From Cherax quadricarinatus (taxonomy: Eukaryota > Arthropoda > Malacostraca > Decapoda > Parastacidae): a stretch of DNA of 64,000 nucleotides. The stretch spans positions 14,818,244 through 14,882,243 of the forward strand of contig NC_091301.1 of the NCBI RefSeq assembly GCF_038502225.1, in the 5' to 3' direction. Numbering within the stretch: the stretch's first letter is position 1; each line of letters begins with the position of its first letter. The position numbers and the translations under genes are program-made. This document shows, one piece after another, positions 49,887 through 59,300 of the stretch. The notes beneath the pieces are model-generated. The model ran no database searches. It was not told where the DNA came from and saw nothing but the letters and a program-made list of their open reading frames with translations.

Positions 49887-49940
49887 TCTTTAACGAGGAA
49901 ACGTTTTGCCACACAGTGGCTTCATCAGTCCATACAAAGA
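49887..49940 (-). ncRNA. Hammerhead motif with mutated core
   Basis: The core CTGATGA, helix II GCCAC/GTGGC and helix I GGA/TCC are intact. The GAAA segment reads AAAA, i.e. G12 is changed to A, which should abolish cleavage. Confidence 0.65.
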
Positions 49941-50045
49941 AGAATGGTGAAGAACAGGAGTTTGAGGTAATCAGTCCCTCAGCCTTAAGTCGATGTAGTC
50001 AGTCCATCAATCTTGAAAAGTATACAGGATATGTGCGAAGAAATA

Positions 50046-50054
50046 GCTTATATA
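50046..50054 (-). promoter_or_regulatory. TATA-like box upstream of hammerhead (TATATAAGC)
   Basis: The minus-strand TATATAAGC lies 106 bp upstream of the hammerhead motif at 49887-49940. The same arrangement and spacing occur on the plus strand at 50858 and 50973. It is inferred to be a core promoter of the terminal repeat. Confidence 0.5.
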
Positions 50055-50128
50055 CTGTAGGTAGACATTAAAATGGTATAGAATACCGACAGGTTGTTAG
50101 GTAAGACATATATGCAACAGTTAGGTAT

Positions 50129-50185
50129 CTTTATTTCGAAACGTTTCGCCTACACAGTAGGCTTCTTCAGTCGAGTACAGAAAAG
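50129..50185 (-). ncRNA. Hammerhead ribozyme, type I
   Basis: On the minus strand: CTGAAGA core, extra A, helix II GCCTAC/GTAGGC with TGT loop, GAAA, palindromic ACGT, proximal helix I CGA/TCG, distal CTTT/AAAG. All core positions fit the consensus, since position 7 is free. Confidence 0.8.
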
Positions 50186-50417
50186 TTGATAGAAGCAGAA
50201 GATACTTGAAGACGATGTAATCAGTCCATCACCCTTAAAGTTTTGAGGTGGTCAGTCCCTCAGTCTGGAGAAGAGTATTGTTCCATAGTCTCAACTATGT
50301 TCCACAGTCTGAAACTATGGAACAATACTCTTCTCTAGACTGAGGGACTGACCACCTCAAAACTTTAAGGGTGATGGACTGGTTACATCGTCTTCGAGTA
50401 TCTTCTCCTTCTATCAA

Positions 50418-50474
50418 CTTTTCTGTACTCGACTGAAGAAGCCTACTGTGTAGGCGAAACGTTTCGAAATAAAG
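50418..50474 (+). ncRNA. Hammerhead ribozyme, type I
   Basis: Mirror copy of the motif at 50129-50185, with core CTGAAGA at 50433-50439, helix II GCCTAC/GTAGGC, GAAA, ACGT, helix I TCGA/TCGA and distal CTTT/AAAG. Confidence 0.8.
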
Positions 50475-50709
50475 TTACCTAACTGTTGCATATGTGTCTT
50501 ACCTAACATACTGTAGGTAGGAGAGGTGCAGCAGTCGTAGGTGGTATCAGATTTGTCCACTCTGGAAGTCGGTGGTGCCCAAGGGTTAGGCAAGTGAAGA
50601 ATTCCCTGTATTAAGATCCCAAAATGTTGCTGTGTCAGGCAGGAATGTAGATGAATGGTTCAGAGAGCCGACAAGTTGATAAATTAGACACATGTGCAAC
50701 GCTTAGGTA

Positions 50710-50763
50710 TCTTTAATGAGGAAACGTTTCGGCACACAGTGGCTTCATCAGTCCATACAAAGG
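50710..50763 (-). ncRNA. Hammerhead motif with one helix II mismatch
   Basis: CTGATGA, GAAA, ACGT and GGA/TCC are intact. Helix II is GCCAC/GTGCC, with one C-C mismatch at the second pair. It may be impaired. Confidence 0.65.
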
Positions 50764-50857
50764 AGAATGGTGCAGAACAGGAGTAGTTTGAGGTAATCAG
50801 TCCCTCAGCCGTGAGTCGTGATACCACCTACAACTGCTGCACCTCTCCTGCCTACAG

Positions 50858-50866
50858 TATATAAGC
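50858..50866 (+). promoter_or_regulatory. TATA-like box upstream of hammerhead (TATATAAGC)
   Basis: It lies 107 bp upstream of the hammerhead motif at 50973-51028 on the same strand and is preceded by CTGCACCTCTCCT. That phrase also precedes the TATA-like box in each 422-bp unit, so the regions are homologous promoters. Confidence 0.5.
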
Positions 50867-50972
50867 TACTGCTTCGCACCTATACTGTATACTTTTCAAG
50901 ATTGATGGACTGACTACATCGAATCAAGGCTGAGGGACTGTTTACCTCAAACTCCTCCTGTTCTTCACCATT

Positions 50973-51028
50973 CTCTTTTGCATGGACTGATGAAGCCACT
51001 GTGTGTCTAAACGTTTCCTCAATAAAGA
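50973..51028 (+). ncRNA. Decayed hammerhead motif
   Basis: CTGATGA and GGA/TCC are present. Helix II 3' side and the GAAA start are mutated (GTGTCTAAAC), so G12 and the closing pair are lost. Confidence 0.55.
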
Positions 51029-51126
51029 TACCCAAGTGTTGATGGATTGAAGATTGATGGACTGAACACATCGACTCCAGGTTGAGGGACTGATTACCTC
51101 ATTCTCCTCCTCTCCTTACACCTTCC

Positions 51127-51181
51127 TCTTTGTATTGGACTGATGAAGCCACTGTGTGGCGAAACGTTTCCTGAATAAAGA
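51127..51181 (+). ncRNA. Hammerhead ribozyme, type I
   Basis: Core CTGATGA, extra A, helix II GCCAC/GTGGC with TGT loop, GAAA, ACGT, proximal helix I GGA/TCC, distal TCTTT/AAAGA. No defect is seen. No TATA box is visible immediately upstream. Confidence 0.8.
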
Positions 51182-51304
51182 TTCCCATATGCTGCATAAG
51201 TGTCTCAATCTTCATACCCAAGTGTTGCACATGTGTCTAATTTATCAACTTGTCGGTTCTCTGAACCATTCATCTACATTCCATTTATGTACAATAAAAC
51301 ATGT

Positions 51305-51338
51305 CCAGCATGCACACGCACACACGAACACACGCACG

Positions 51339-51417
<79 letters not shown>
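51305..51417. repeat. (CA)n microsatellite
   Basis: It starts with CACACG variants and becomes pure CA, ending exactly at the LINE junction (cacacacgga, where the LINE begins at 51418). Confidence 0.97.
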
Positions 51418-51421
<4 letters not shown>

Positions 51422-51768
51422 ATTATCAGGAGGAGAGTAGTGGAGCACCTGAAACAGAACAAGAGTATAAACGCCAACCAGCACGGATTTATGGAAGGCA
51501 AATCCTGTGTCACAAACTTACTGGAGTTTTATGATAAAATAACAGAAGTAAGACACGAGAGAGAGGGGTGGGTTGATTGCATCTTCTTGGACTGCAAGAA
51601 GGCCTTCGACACAGTTCCTCACAAGAGATTGATGCAGAAGTTAGAGGATTAGGCGCGTATAACAGGAAGGGCACTGCAATGGATCAGAGAATACCTGACA
51701 GGGAGGCAACAACGAGTCATGGTACGTGATGAGGTATCACAGTGGGCACCTGTGACAAGGTCCTTATC
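51418..51768 (+). pseudogene. LINE family A copy 6, truncated at both ends
   Basis: It starts in the RT fingers directly at (CA)n and reads IIRRRVVEHL, QHGFMEGKSCVTNLLEFYDK and motif A DCKKAFDTVPHKR. A CAG to TAG stop follows at 51650-51652 (LED then stop). It continues as DNA to ggcacctgtgacaag, where the PLE fragment begins. The 3' half of the element is missing. Confidence 0.85.
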
Positions 51769-51771
51769 AGG

Positions 51772-52297
51772 CAGGTCCTTATCAAAACAACCCCTGCCTA
51801 TGATGAGGATGGGTAGACGATGAAATCATGTGACTCCTGTGTTGTTGGGTTGGTGCTGCTTAAGTATCATGTATGCCAATGTTTTTGAAATTTTGTGGTT
51901 TCCAGTGTTGCGTTCTATAGTGTCGGTGACGGCGATTAGTGAGGCTTCTAGGCACCGTCGGCGTCTGAGGTCTGGTTCGGTGAGAACGACTTGTGCCTCG
52001 TTCCAGTTCATCAAATGCCCCGTGGAGTCTCTGTGGAGGACACAGGCGTACCTTACATCGTCTCTGTTAGAGGCATTTCGATGCTCATTCAGGCGGACTG
52101 CAAGATCCCTGCCTGTCTCGCCTACGTATTTCTTGGGACAGAACCCACAGGGGATAGTGTAGACGCCTGCTGTAGAAGTTAGAGGTGTGGGGCTGCGTTT
52201 CGTAGTGAGGTCTTTGATAGATGATGTGTTTATGGTGGAAACGTTGATGTTACTCATAGCAAGTGCCCGGCGAGTATTCGTGGCAACATCACCACTA
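51772..52297 (-). mobile_element. Penelope-like element 3' fragment, left arm of inverted pair
   Basis: Minus-strand PLE sequence with the GIY-YIG coding region and a 3' end (ggttgttttgataaggacct) next to a truncated LINE. It faces the plus-strand copy at 52298-52742, giving arms of about 410 bp separated by about 120 bp. Confidence 0.85.
51826..52257 (-). CDS. Penelope-like element GIY-YIG endonuclease domain (C-terminal fragment)
   Basis: An intact 143-codon frame. After a 30-residue linker it reads GVYTIPCGFCPKKYVGETGR, the GIY-YIG core with the catalytic-type Tyr pair and Arg. RLNEH follows (helix with a conserved His). Then come HLMNWNEAQVVLTEPDL, and RRRCLEASLI containing the metal-binding Glu, ending KTLAYMILKQHQPNNTG. 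In PLEs this domain follows the RT and nicks the target for priming. The RT is absent, so only the end of the element survives. The first Met is internal to the original protein. No catalytic residue is obviously lost. Confidence 0.85.
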   Translation of the reverse strand: MSNINVSTINTSSIKDLTTKRSPTPLTSTAGVYTIPCGFCPKKYVGETGRDLAVRLNEHRNASNRDDVRYACVLHRDSTGHLMNWNEAQVVLTEPDLRRRRCLEASLIAVTDTIERNTGNHKISKTLAYMILKQHQPNNTGVT

Positions 52298-52742
52298 ACT
52301 TCTAACTTCTACAGCAGGCGTCTACACTATCCCCTGTGGGTTCTGGCCCAAGAAATATGTAGGAGAGACAGGCAGAAATCTTGCAGTCCGCCTGAATGAG
52401 CATCGAAATGCCTCTAACAGAGACGATGTAAGGTACGCCTGTGTCCTCCACAGAGACTCCACGGGGCATTTGATGAACTGGAACGAGGCACAAGTCGTTC
52501 TCACCGAACCAGACCTCAGACGCCGACGGTGCCTAGAAGCCTCACTAATCGCCGTCACCGACACTATAGAACGCAACACTGGAAACCACAAAATTTAAAA
52601 AACATGGCATACATGATACTTAAGCAGCACCAACCCAACAACACAGGAGTCACATGATTTCATCGTCTACCCATCCTCATCATAGGCAGAGGTTGTTTTG
52701 ATAAGGACCTGCCTCGCATGGGCCAGTAGGCCTTCTACAGTG
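52298..52742 (+). pseudogene. Penelope-like element GIY-YIG fragment, right arm, with nonsense mutation
   Basis: From about 52299 the plus frame reads TSTAGVYTIPCGFWPKKYVG, then ETGRNLAVRLNEH, the same protein region as the minus copy. A C to W change is seen, and a TCA to TAA stop at 52596-52598 (after GNHKI). The non-coding 3' end (ggaggttgttttgataagga; ggccagtaggccttctacag) follows. The 422-bp array begins 20 bp further at 52763. Confidence 0.85.
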
Positions 52743-53181
52743 TTCCTCCATTCTTATGTTCTATTCCGAAACGTTTCGCCTACACAGTAGGCTTCTTCAG
52801 TCGAATACAGAAAGTAGGCAGGAACAGTAGAGAAGACGATGTAATCAGTCCATCACCCTTAAAGTCGTAGAATTTGAGGTTGTCAGTCCCTCGGCCTGGA
52901 GAAGTTCAGTTCCATAGTCAGGAACTATCTGAAGATCAAGCGACAGTGCGGAGACTTAAATACTGTCGGAAGGAGAGGTGCAGAGTAGTAGTAGTAGTGA
53001 GAATGTAAGCCACTGAAAGGTCAGGTCCCTCTCAGATCCAACAATTCTCACTTGAAAAGTTTGTCCAAGGTGTTTTCTGTATCAAGATGCCATGTGTTGC
53101 AGTGTCTGACAAGATGAACATCAAAATGGTATACAATACCGACAGGTTGGTAGGTAAGACACATAGGCAACAGTTAGGCAA

Positions 53182-53237
53182 CTTTATTCCGAAACGTTTC
53201 GCCTACACAGTAGGCTTCTTCAGTCGAATACAGAAAG
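53182..53237 (-). ncRNA. Hammerhead ribozyme of the 422-bp array (representative of 18 intact copies)
   Basis: On the minus strand: CTGAAGA core, an extra A, helix II GCCTAC/GTAGGC with loop TGT, GAAA, palindromic ACGT, then the predicted cleavage after GTT. Proximal helix I pairs TTCGA with TCGGA (one G-U); distal helix I pairs CTTT with AAAG across an internal loop. Equivalent copies start at 53605, 54027, 54449, 54871, 55294, 55722, 56146, 56568, 56990, 57416, 57841, 58266, 58689, 59112, 59535, 59958 and 60380, each about 56 bp. A first copy at 52767-52815 has the core but lacks the distal helix I partner. The last unit ends before its ribozyme. Function would be RNA self-cleavage of a minus-strand transcript to unit-length RNA. 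Confidence 0.82.
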
Positions 53238-53377
53238 TAGGCAGGAACAGTAGAGAAGACGATGTAATCAGTCCATCACCCTTAAAGTCGTAGAATTTGA
53301 GGTTGTCAGTCCCTCGGCCTGGAGAAGTTCAGTTCCATAGTCAGGAACTATCTGAAGATCAAGCGACAGTGCGGAGA

Positions 53378-53385
53378 CTTAAATA
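53378..53385 (-). promoter_or_regulatory. TATA-like box of the 422-bp unit (TATTTAAG), repeated in each unit
   Basis: It lies 141 bp upstream of the hammerhead on the same (minus) strand. The flanking CTGCACCTCTCCT and GACAG/ACAG context matches the TATATAAGC boxes of the dispersed copies. The same site recurs every unit, e.g. at 52955-52962. Promoter function is inferred. Confidence 0.45.
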
Positions 53386-56300
53386 CTGTCGGAAGGAGAG
53401 GTGCAGAGTAGTAGTAGTAGTGAGAATGTAAGCCACTGAAAGGTCAGGTCCCTCTCAGATCCAACAATTCTCACTTGAAAAGTTTGTCCAAGGTGTTTTC
53501 TGTATCAAGATGCCATGTGTTGCAGTGTCTGACAAGATGAACATCAAAATGGTATACAATACCGACAGGTTGGTAGGTAAGACACATAGGCAACAGTTAG
53601 GCAACTTTATTCCGAAACGTTTCGCCTACACAGTAGGCTTCTTCAGTCGAATACAGAAAGTAGGCAGGAACAGTAGAGAAGACGATGTAATCAGTCCATC
53701 ACCCTTAAAGTCGTAGAATTTGAGGTTGTCAGTCCCTCGGCCTGGAGAAGTTCAGTTCCATAGTCAGGAACTATCTGAAGATCAAGCGACAGTGCGGAGA
53801 CTTAAATACTGTCGGAAGGAGAGGTGCAGAGTAGTAGTAGTAGTGAGAATGTAGCCACTGAAAGGTCAGGTCCCTCTCAGATCCAACAATTCTCACTTGA
53901 AAAGTTTGTCCAAGGTGTTTTCTGTATCAAGATGCCATGTGTTGCAGTGTCTGACAAGATGAACATCAAAATGGTATACAATACCGACAGGTTGGTAGGT
54001 AAGACACATAGGCAACAGTTAGGCAACTTTATTCCGAAACGTTTCGCCTACACAGTAGGCTTCTTCAGTCGAATACAGAAAGTAGGCAGGAACAGTAGAG
54101 AAGACGATGTAATCAGTCCATCACCCTTAAAGTCGTAGAATTTGAGGTTGTCAGTCCCTCGGCCTGGAGAAGTTCAGTTCCATAGTCAGGAACTATCTGA
54201 AGATCAAGCGACAGTGCGGAGACTTAAATACTGTCGGAAGGAGAGGTGCAGAGTAGTAGTAGTAGTGAGAATGTAGCCACTGAAAGGTCAGGTCCCTCTC
54301 AGATCCAACAATTCTCACTTGAAAAGTTTGTCCAAGGTGTTTTCTGTATCAAGATGCCATGTGTTGCAGTGTCTGACAAGATGAACATCAAAATGGTATA
54401 CAATACCGACAGGTTGGTAGGTAAGACACATAGGCAACAGTTAGGCAACTTTATTCCGAAACGTTTCGCCTACACAGTAGGCTTCTTCAGTCGAATACAG
54501 AAAGTAGGCAGGAACAGTAGAGAAGACGATGTAATCAGTCCATCACCCTTAAAGTCGTAGAATTTGAGGTTGTCAGTCCCTCGGCCTGGAGAAGTTCAGT
54601 TCCATAGTCAGGAACTATCTGAAGATCAAGCGACAGTGCGGAGACTTAAATACTGTCGGAAGGAGAGGTGCAGAGCAGTAGTAGTAGTGAGAATGTAGCC
54701 ACTGAAAGGTCAGGTCCCTCTCAGATCCAACAATTCTCACTTGAAAAGTTTGTCCAAGGTGTTTTCTGTATCAAGATGCCATGTGTTGCAGTGTCTGACA
54801 AGATGAACATCAAAATGGTATACAATACCGACAGGTTGGTAGGTAAGACACATAGGCAACAGTTAGGCAACTTTATTCCGAAACGTTTCGCCTACACAGT
54901 AGGCTTCTTCAGTCGAATACAGAAAGTAGGCAGGAACAGTAGAGAAGACGATGTAATCAGTCCATCACCCTTAAAGTCGTAGAATTTGAGGTTGTCAGTC
55001 CCTCGGCCTGGAGAAGTTCAGTTCCATAGTCAGGAACTATCTGAAGATCAAGCGACAGTGCGGAGACTTAAATACTGTCGGAAGGAGAGGTGCAGAGTAG
55101 TAGTAGTAGTGAGAATGTAAGCCACTGAAAGGTCAGGTCCCTCTCAGATCCAACAATTCTCACTTGAAAAGTTTGTCCAAGGTGTTTTCTGTATCAAGAT
55201 GCCATGTGTTGCAGTGTCTGACAAGATGAACATCAAAATGGTATACAATACCGACAGGTTGGTAGGTAAGACACATAGGCAACAGTTAGGCAACTTTATT
55301 CCGAAACGTTTCGCCTACACAGTAGGCTTCTTCAGTCGAATACAGAAAGTAGGCAGGAACAGTAGAGAAGACGATGTAATCAGTCCATCACCCTTAAAGT
55401 CGTAGAATTTGAGGTTGTCAGTCCCTCGGCCTGGAGAAGTTCAGTTCCATAGTCAGGAACTATCTGAAGATCAAGCGACAGTGCGGAGACTTAAATACTG
55501 TCGGAAGGAGAGGTGCAGAGTAGTAGTAGTAGTAGTAGTGAGAATGTAGCCACTGAAAGGTCAGGTCCCTCTCAGATCCAACAATTCTCACTTGAAAAGT
55601 TTGTCCAAGGTGTTTTCTGTATCAAGATGCCATGTGTTGCAGTGTCTGACAAGATGAACATCAAAATGGTATACAATACCGACAGGTTGGTAGGTAAGAC
55701 ACATAGGCAACAGTTAGGCAACTTTATTCCGAAACGTTTCGCCTACACAGTAGGCTTCTTCAGTCGAATACAGAAAGTAGGCAGGAACAGTAGAGAAGAC
55801 GATGTAATCAGTCCATCACCCTTAAAGTCGTAGAATTTGAGGTTGTCAGTCCCTCGGCCTGGAGAAGTTCAGTTCCATAGTCAGGAACTATCTGAAGATC
55901 AAGCGACAGTGCGGAGACTTAAATACTGTCGGAAGGAGAGGTGCAGAGTAGTAGTAGTAGTAGAGAATGTAAGCCACTGAAAGGTCAGGTCCCTCTCAGA
56001 TCCAACAATTCTCACTTGAAAAGTTTGTCCAAGGTGTTTTCTGTATCAAGATGCCATGTGTTGCAGTGTCTGACAAGATGAACATCAAAATGGTATACAA
56101 TACCGACAGGTTGGTAGGTAAGACACATAGGCAACAGTTAGGCAACTTTATTCCGAAACGTTTCGCCTACACAGTAGGCTTCTTCAGTCGAATACAGAAA
56201 GTAGGCAGGAACAGTAGAGAAGACGATGTAATCAGTCCATCACCCTTAAAGTCGTAGAATTTGAGGTTGTCAGTCCCTCGGCCTGGAGAAGTTCAGTTCC

Positions 56301-59300
56301 ATAGTCAGGAACTATCTGAAGATCAAGCGACAGTGCGGAGACTTAAATACTGTCGGAAGGAGAGGTGCAGAGTAGTAGTAGTAGTGAGAATGTAGCCACT
56401 GAAAGGTCAGGTCCCTCTCAGATCCAACAATTCTCACTTGAAAAGTTTGTCCAAGGTGTTTTCTGTATCAAGATGCCATGTGTTGCAGTGTCTGACAAGA
56501 TGAACATCAAAATGGTATACAATACCGACAGGTTGGTAGGTAAGACACATAGGCAACAGTTAGGCAACTTTATTCCGAAACGTTTCGCCTACACAGTAGG
56601 CTTCTTCAGTCGAATACAGAAAGTAGGCAGGAACAGTAGAGAAGACGATGTAATCAGTCCATCACCCTTAAAGTCGTAGAATTTGAGGTTGTCAGTCCCT
56701 CGGCCTGGAGAAGTTCAGTTCCATAGTCAGGAACTATCTGAAGATCAAGCGACAGTGCGGAGACTTAAATACTGTCGGAAGGAGAGGTGCAGAGTAGTAG
56801 TAGTAGTGAGAATGTAACCACTGAAAGGTCAGGTCCCTCTCAGATCCAACAATTCTCACTTGAAAAGTTTGTCCAAGGTGTTTTCTGTATCAAGATGCCA
56901 TGTGTTGCAGTGTCTGACAAGATGAACATCAAAATGGTATACAATACCGACAGGTTGGTAGGTAAGACACATAGGCAACAGTTAGGCAACTTTATTCCGA
57001 AACGTTTCGCCTACACAGTAGGCTTCTTCAGTCGAATACAGAAAGTAGGCAGGAACAGTAGAGAAGACGATGTAATCAGTCCATCACCCTTAAAGTCGTA
57101 GAATTTGAGGTTGTCAGTCCCTCGGCCTGGAGAAGTTCAGTTCCATAGTCAGGAACTATCTGAAGATCAAGCGACAGTGCGGAGACTTAAATACTGTCGG
57201 AAGGAGAGGTGCAGAGTAGTAGTAGTAGTAGTGAGAATGTAAGCCACTGAAAGGTCAGGTCCCTCTCAGATCCAACAATTCTCACTTGAAAAGTTTGTCC
57301 AAGGTGTTTTCTGTATCAAGATGCCATGTGTTGCAGTGTCTGACAAGATGAACATCAAAATGGTATACAATACCGACAGGTTGGTAGGTAAGACACATAG
57401 GCAACAGTTAGGCAACTTTATTCCGAAACGTTTCGCCTACACAGTAGGCTTCTTCAGTCGAATACAGAAAGTAGGCAGGAACAGTAGAGAAGACGATGTA
57501 ATCAGTCCATCACCCTTAAAGTCGTAGAATTTGAGGTTGTCAGTCCCTCGGCCTGGAGAAGTTCAGTTCCATAGTCAGGAACTATCTGAAGATCAAGCGA
57601 CAGTGCGGAGACTTAAATACTGTCGGAAGGAGAGGTGCAGAGTAGTAGTAGTAGTAGTGAGAATGTAGCCACTGAAAGGTCAGGTCCCTCTCAGATCCAA
57701 CAATTCTCACTTGAAAAGTTTGTCCAAGGTGTTTTCTGTATCAAGATGCCATGTGTTGCAGTGTCTGACAAGATGAACATCAAAATGGTATACAATACCG
57801 ACAGGTTGGTAGGTAAGACACATAGGCAACAGTTAGGCAACTTTATTCCGAAACGTTTCGCCTACACAGTAGGCTTCTTCAGTCGAATACAGAAAGTAGG
57901 CAGGAACAGTAGAGAAGACGATGTAATCAGTCCATCACCCTTAAAGTCGTAGAATTTGAGGTTGTCAGTCCCTCGGCCTGGAGAAGTTCAGTTCCATAGT
58001 CAGGAACTATCTGAAGATCAAGCGACAGTGCGGAGACTTAAATACTGTCGGAAGGAGAGGTGCAGAGTAGTAGTAGTAGTAGTGAGAATGTAGCCACTGA
58101 AAGGTCAGGTCCCTCTCAGATCCAACAATTCTCACTTGAAAAGTTTGTCCAAGGTGTTTTCTGTATCAAGATGCCATGTGTTGCAGTGTCTGACAAGATG
58201 AACATCAAAATGGTATACAATACCGACAGGTTGGTAGGTAAGACACATAGGCAACAGTTAGGCAACTTTATTCCGAAACGTTTCGCCTACACAGTAGGCT
58301 TCTTCAGTCGAATACAGAAAGTAGGCAGGAACAGTAGAGAAGACGATGTAATCAGTCCATCACCCTTAAAGTCGTAGAATTTGAGGTTGTCAGTCCCTCG
58401 GCCTGGAGAAGTTCAGTTCCATAGTCAGGAACTATCTGAAGATCAAGCGACAGTGCGGAGACTTAAATACTGTCGGAAGGAGAGGTGCAGAGTAGTAGTA
58501 GTAGTGAGAATGTAAGCCACTGAAAGGTCAGGTCCCTCTCAGATCCAACAATTCTCACTTGAAAAGTTTGTCCAAGGTGTTTTCTGTATCAAGATGCCAT
58601 GTGTTGCAGTGTCTGACAAGATGAACATCAAAATGGTATACAATACCGACAGGTTGGTAGGTAAGACACATAGGCAACAGTTAGGCAACTTTATTCCGAA
58701 ACGTTTCGCCTACACAGTAGGCTTCTTCAGTCGAATACAGAAAGTAGGCAGGAACAGTAGAGAAGACGATGTAATCAGTCCATCACCCTTAAAGTCGTAG
58801 AATTTGAGGTTGTCAGTCCCTCGGCCTGGAGAAGTTCAGTTCCATAGTCAGGAACTATCTGAAGATCAAGCGACAGTGCGGAGACTTAAATACTGTCGGA
58901 AGGAGAGGTGCAGAGTAGTAGTAGTAGTGAGAATGTAAGCCACTGAAAGGTCAGGTCCCTCTCAGATCCAACAATTCTCACTTGAAAAGTTTGTCCAAGG
59001 TGTTTTCTGTATCAAGATGCCATGTGTTGCAGTGTCTGACAAGATGAACATCAAAATGGTATACAATACCGACAGGTTGGTAGGTAAGACACATAGGCAA
59101 CAGTTAGGCAACTTTATTCCGAAACGTTTCGCCTACACAGTAGGCTTCTTCAGTCGAATACAGAAAGTAGGCAGGAACAGTAGAGAAGACGATGTAATCA
59201 GTCCATCACCCTTAAAGTCGTAGAATTTGAGGTTGTCAGTCCCTCGGCCTGGAGAAGTTCAGTTCCATAGTCAGGAACTATCTGAAGATCAAGCGACAGT

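Larger units (their letters stand above)
50096..50507. repeat. Inverted pair of hammerhead-bearing terminal repeats (long palindrome)
   Basis: The left arm 50096-50290 and right arm about 50320-50507 are reverse complements with few mismatches, separated by about 30 bp. Each arm holds one hammerhead, directed outward. Transcription across would give a long hairpin RNA. Confidence 0.85.
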
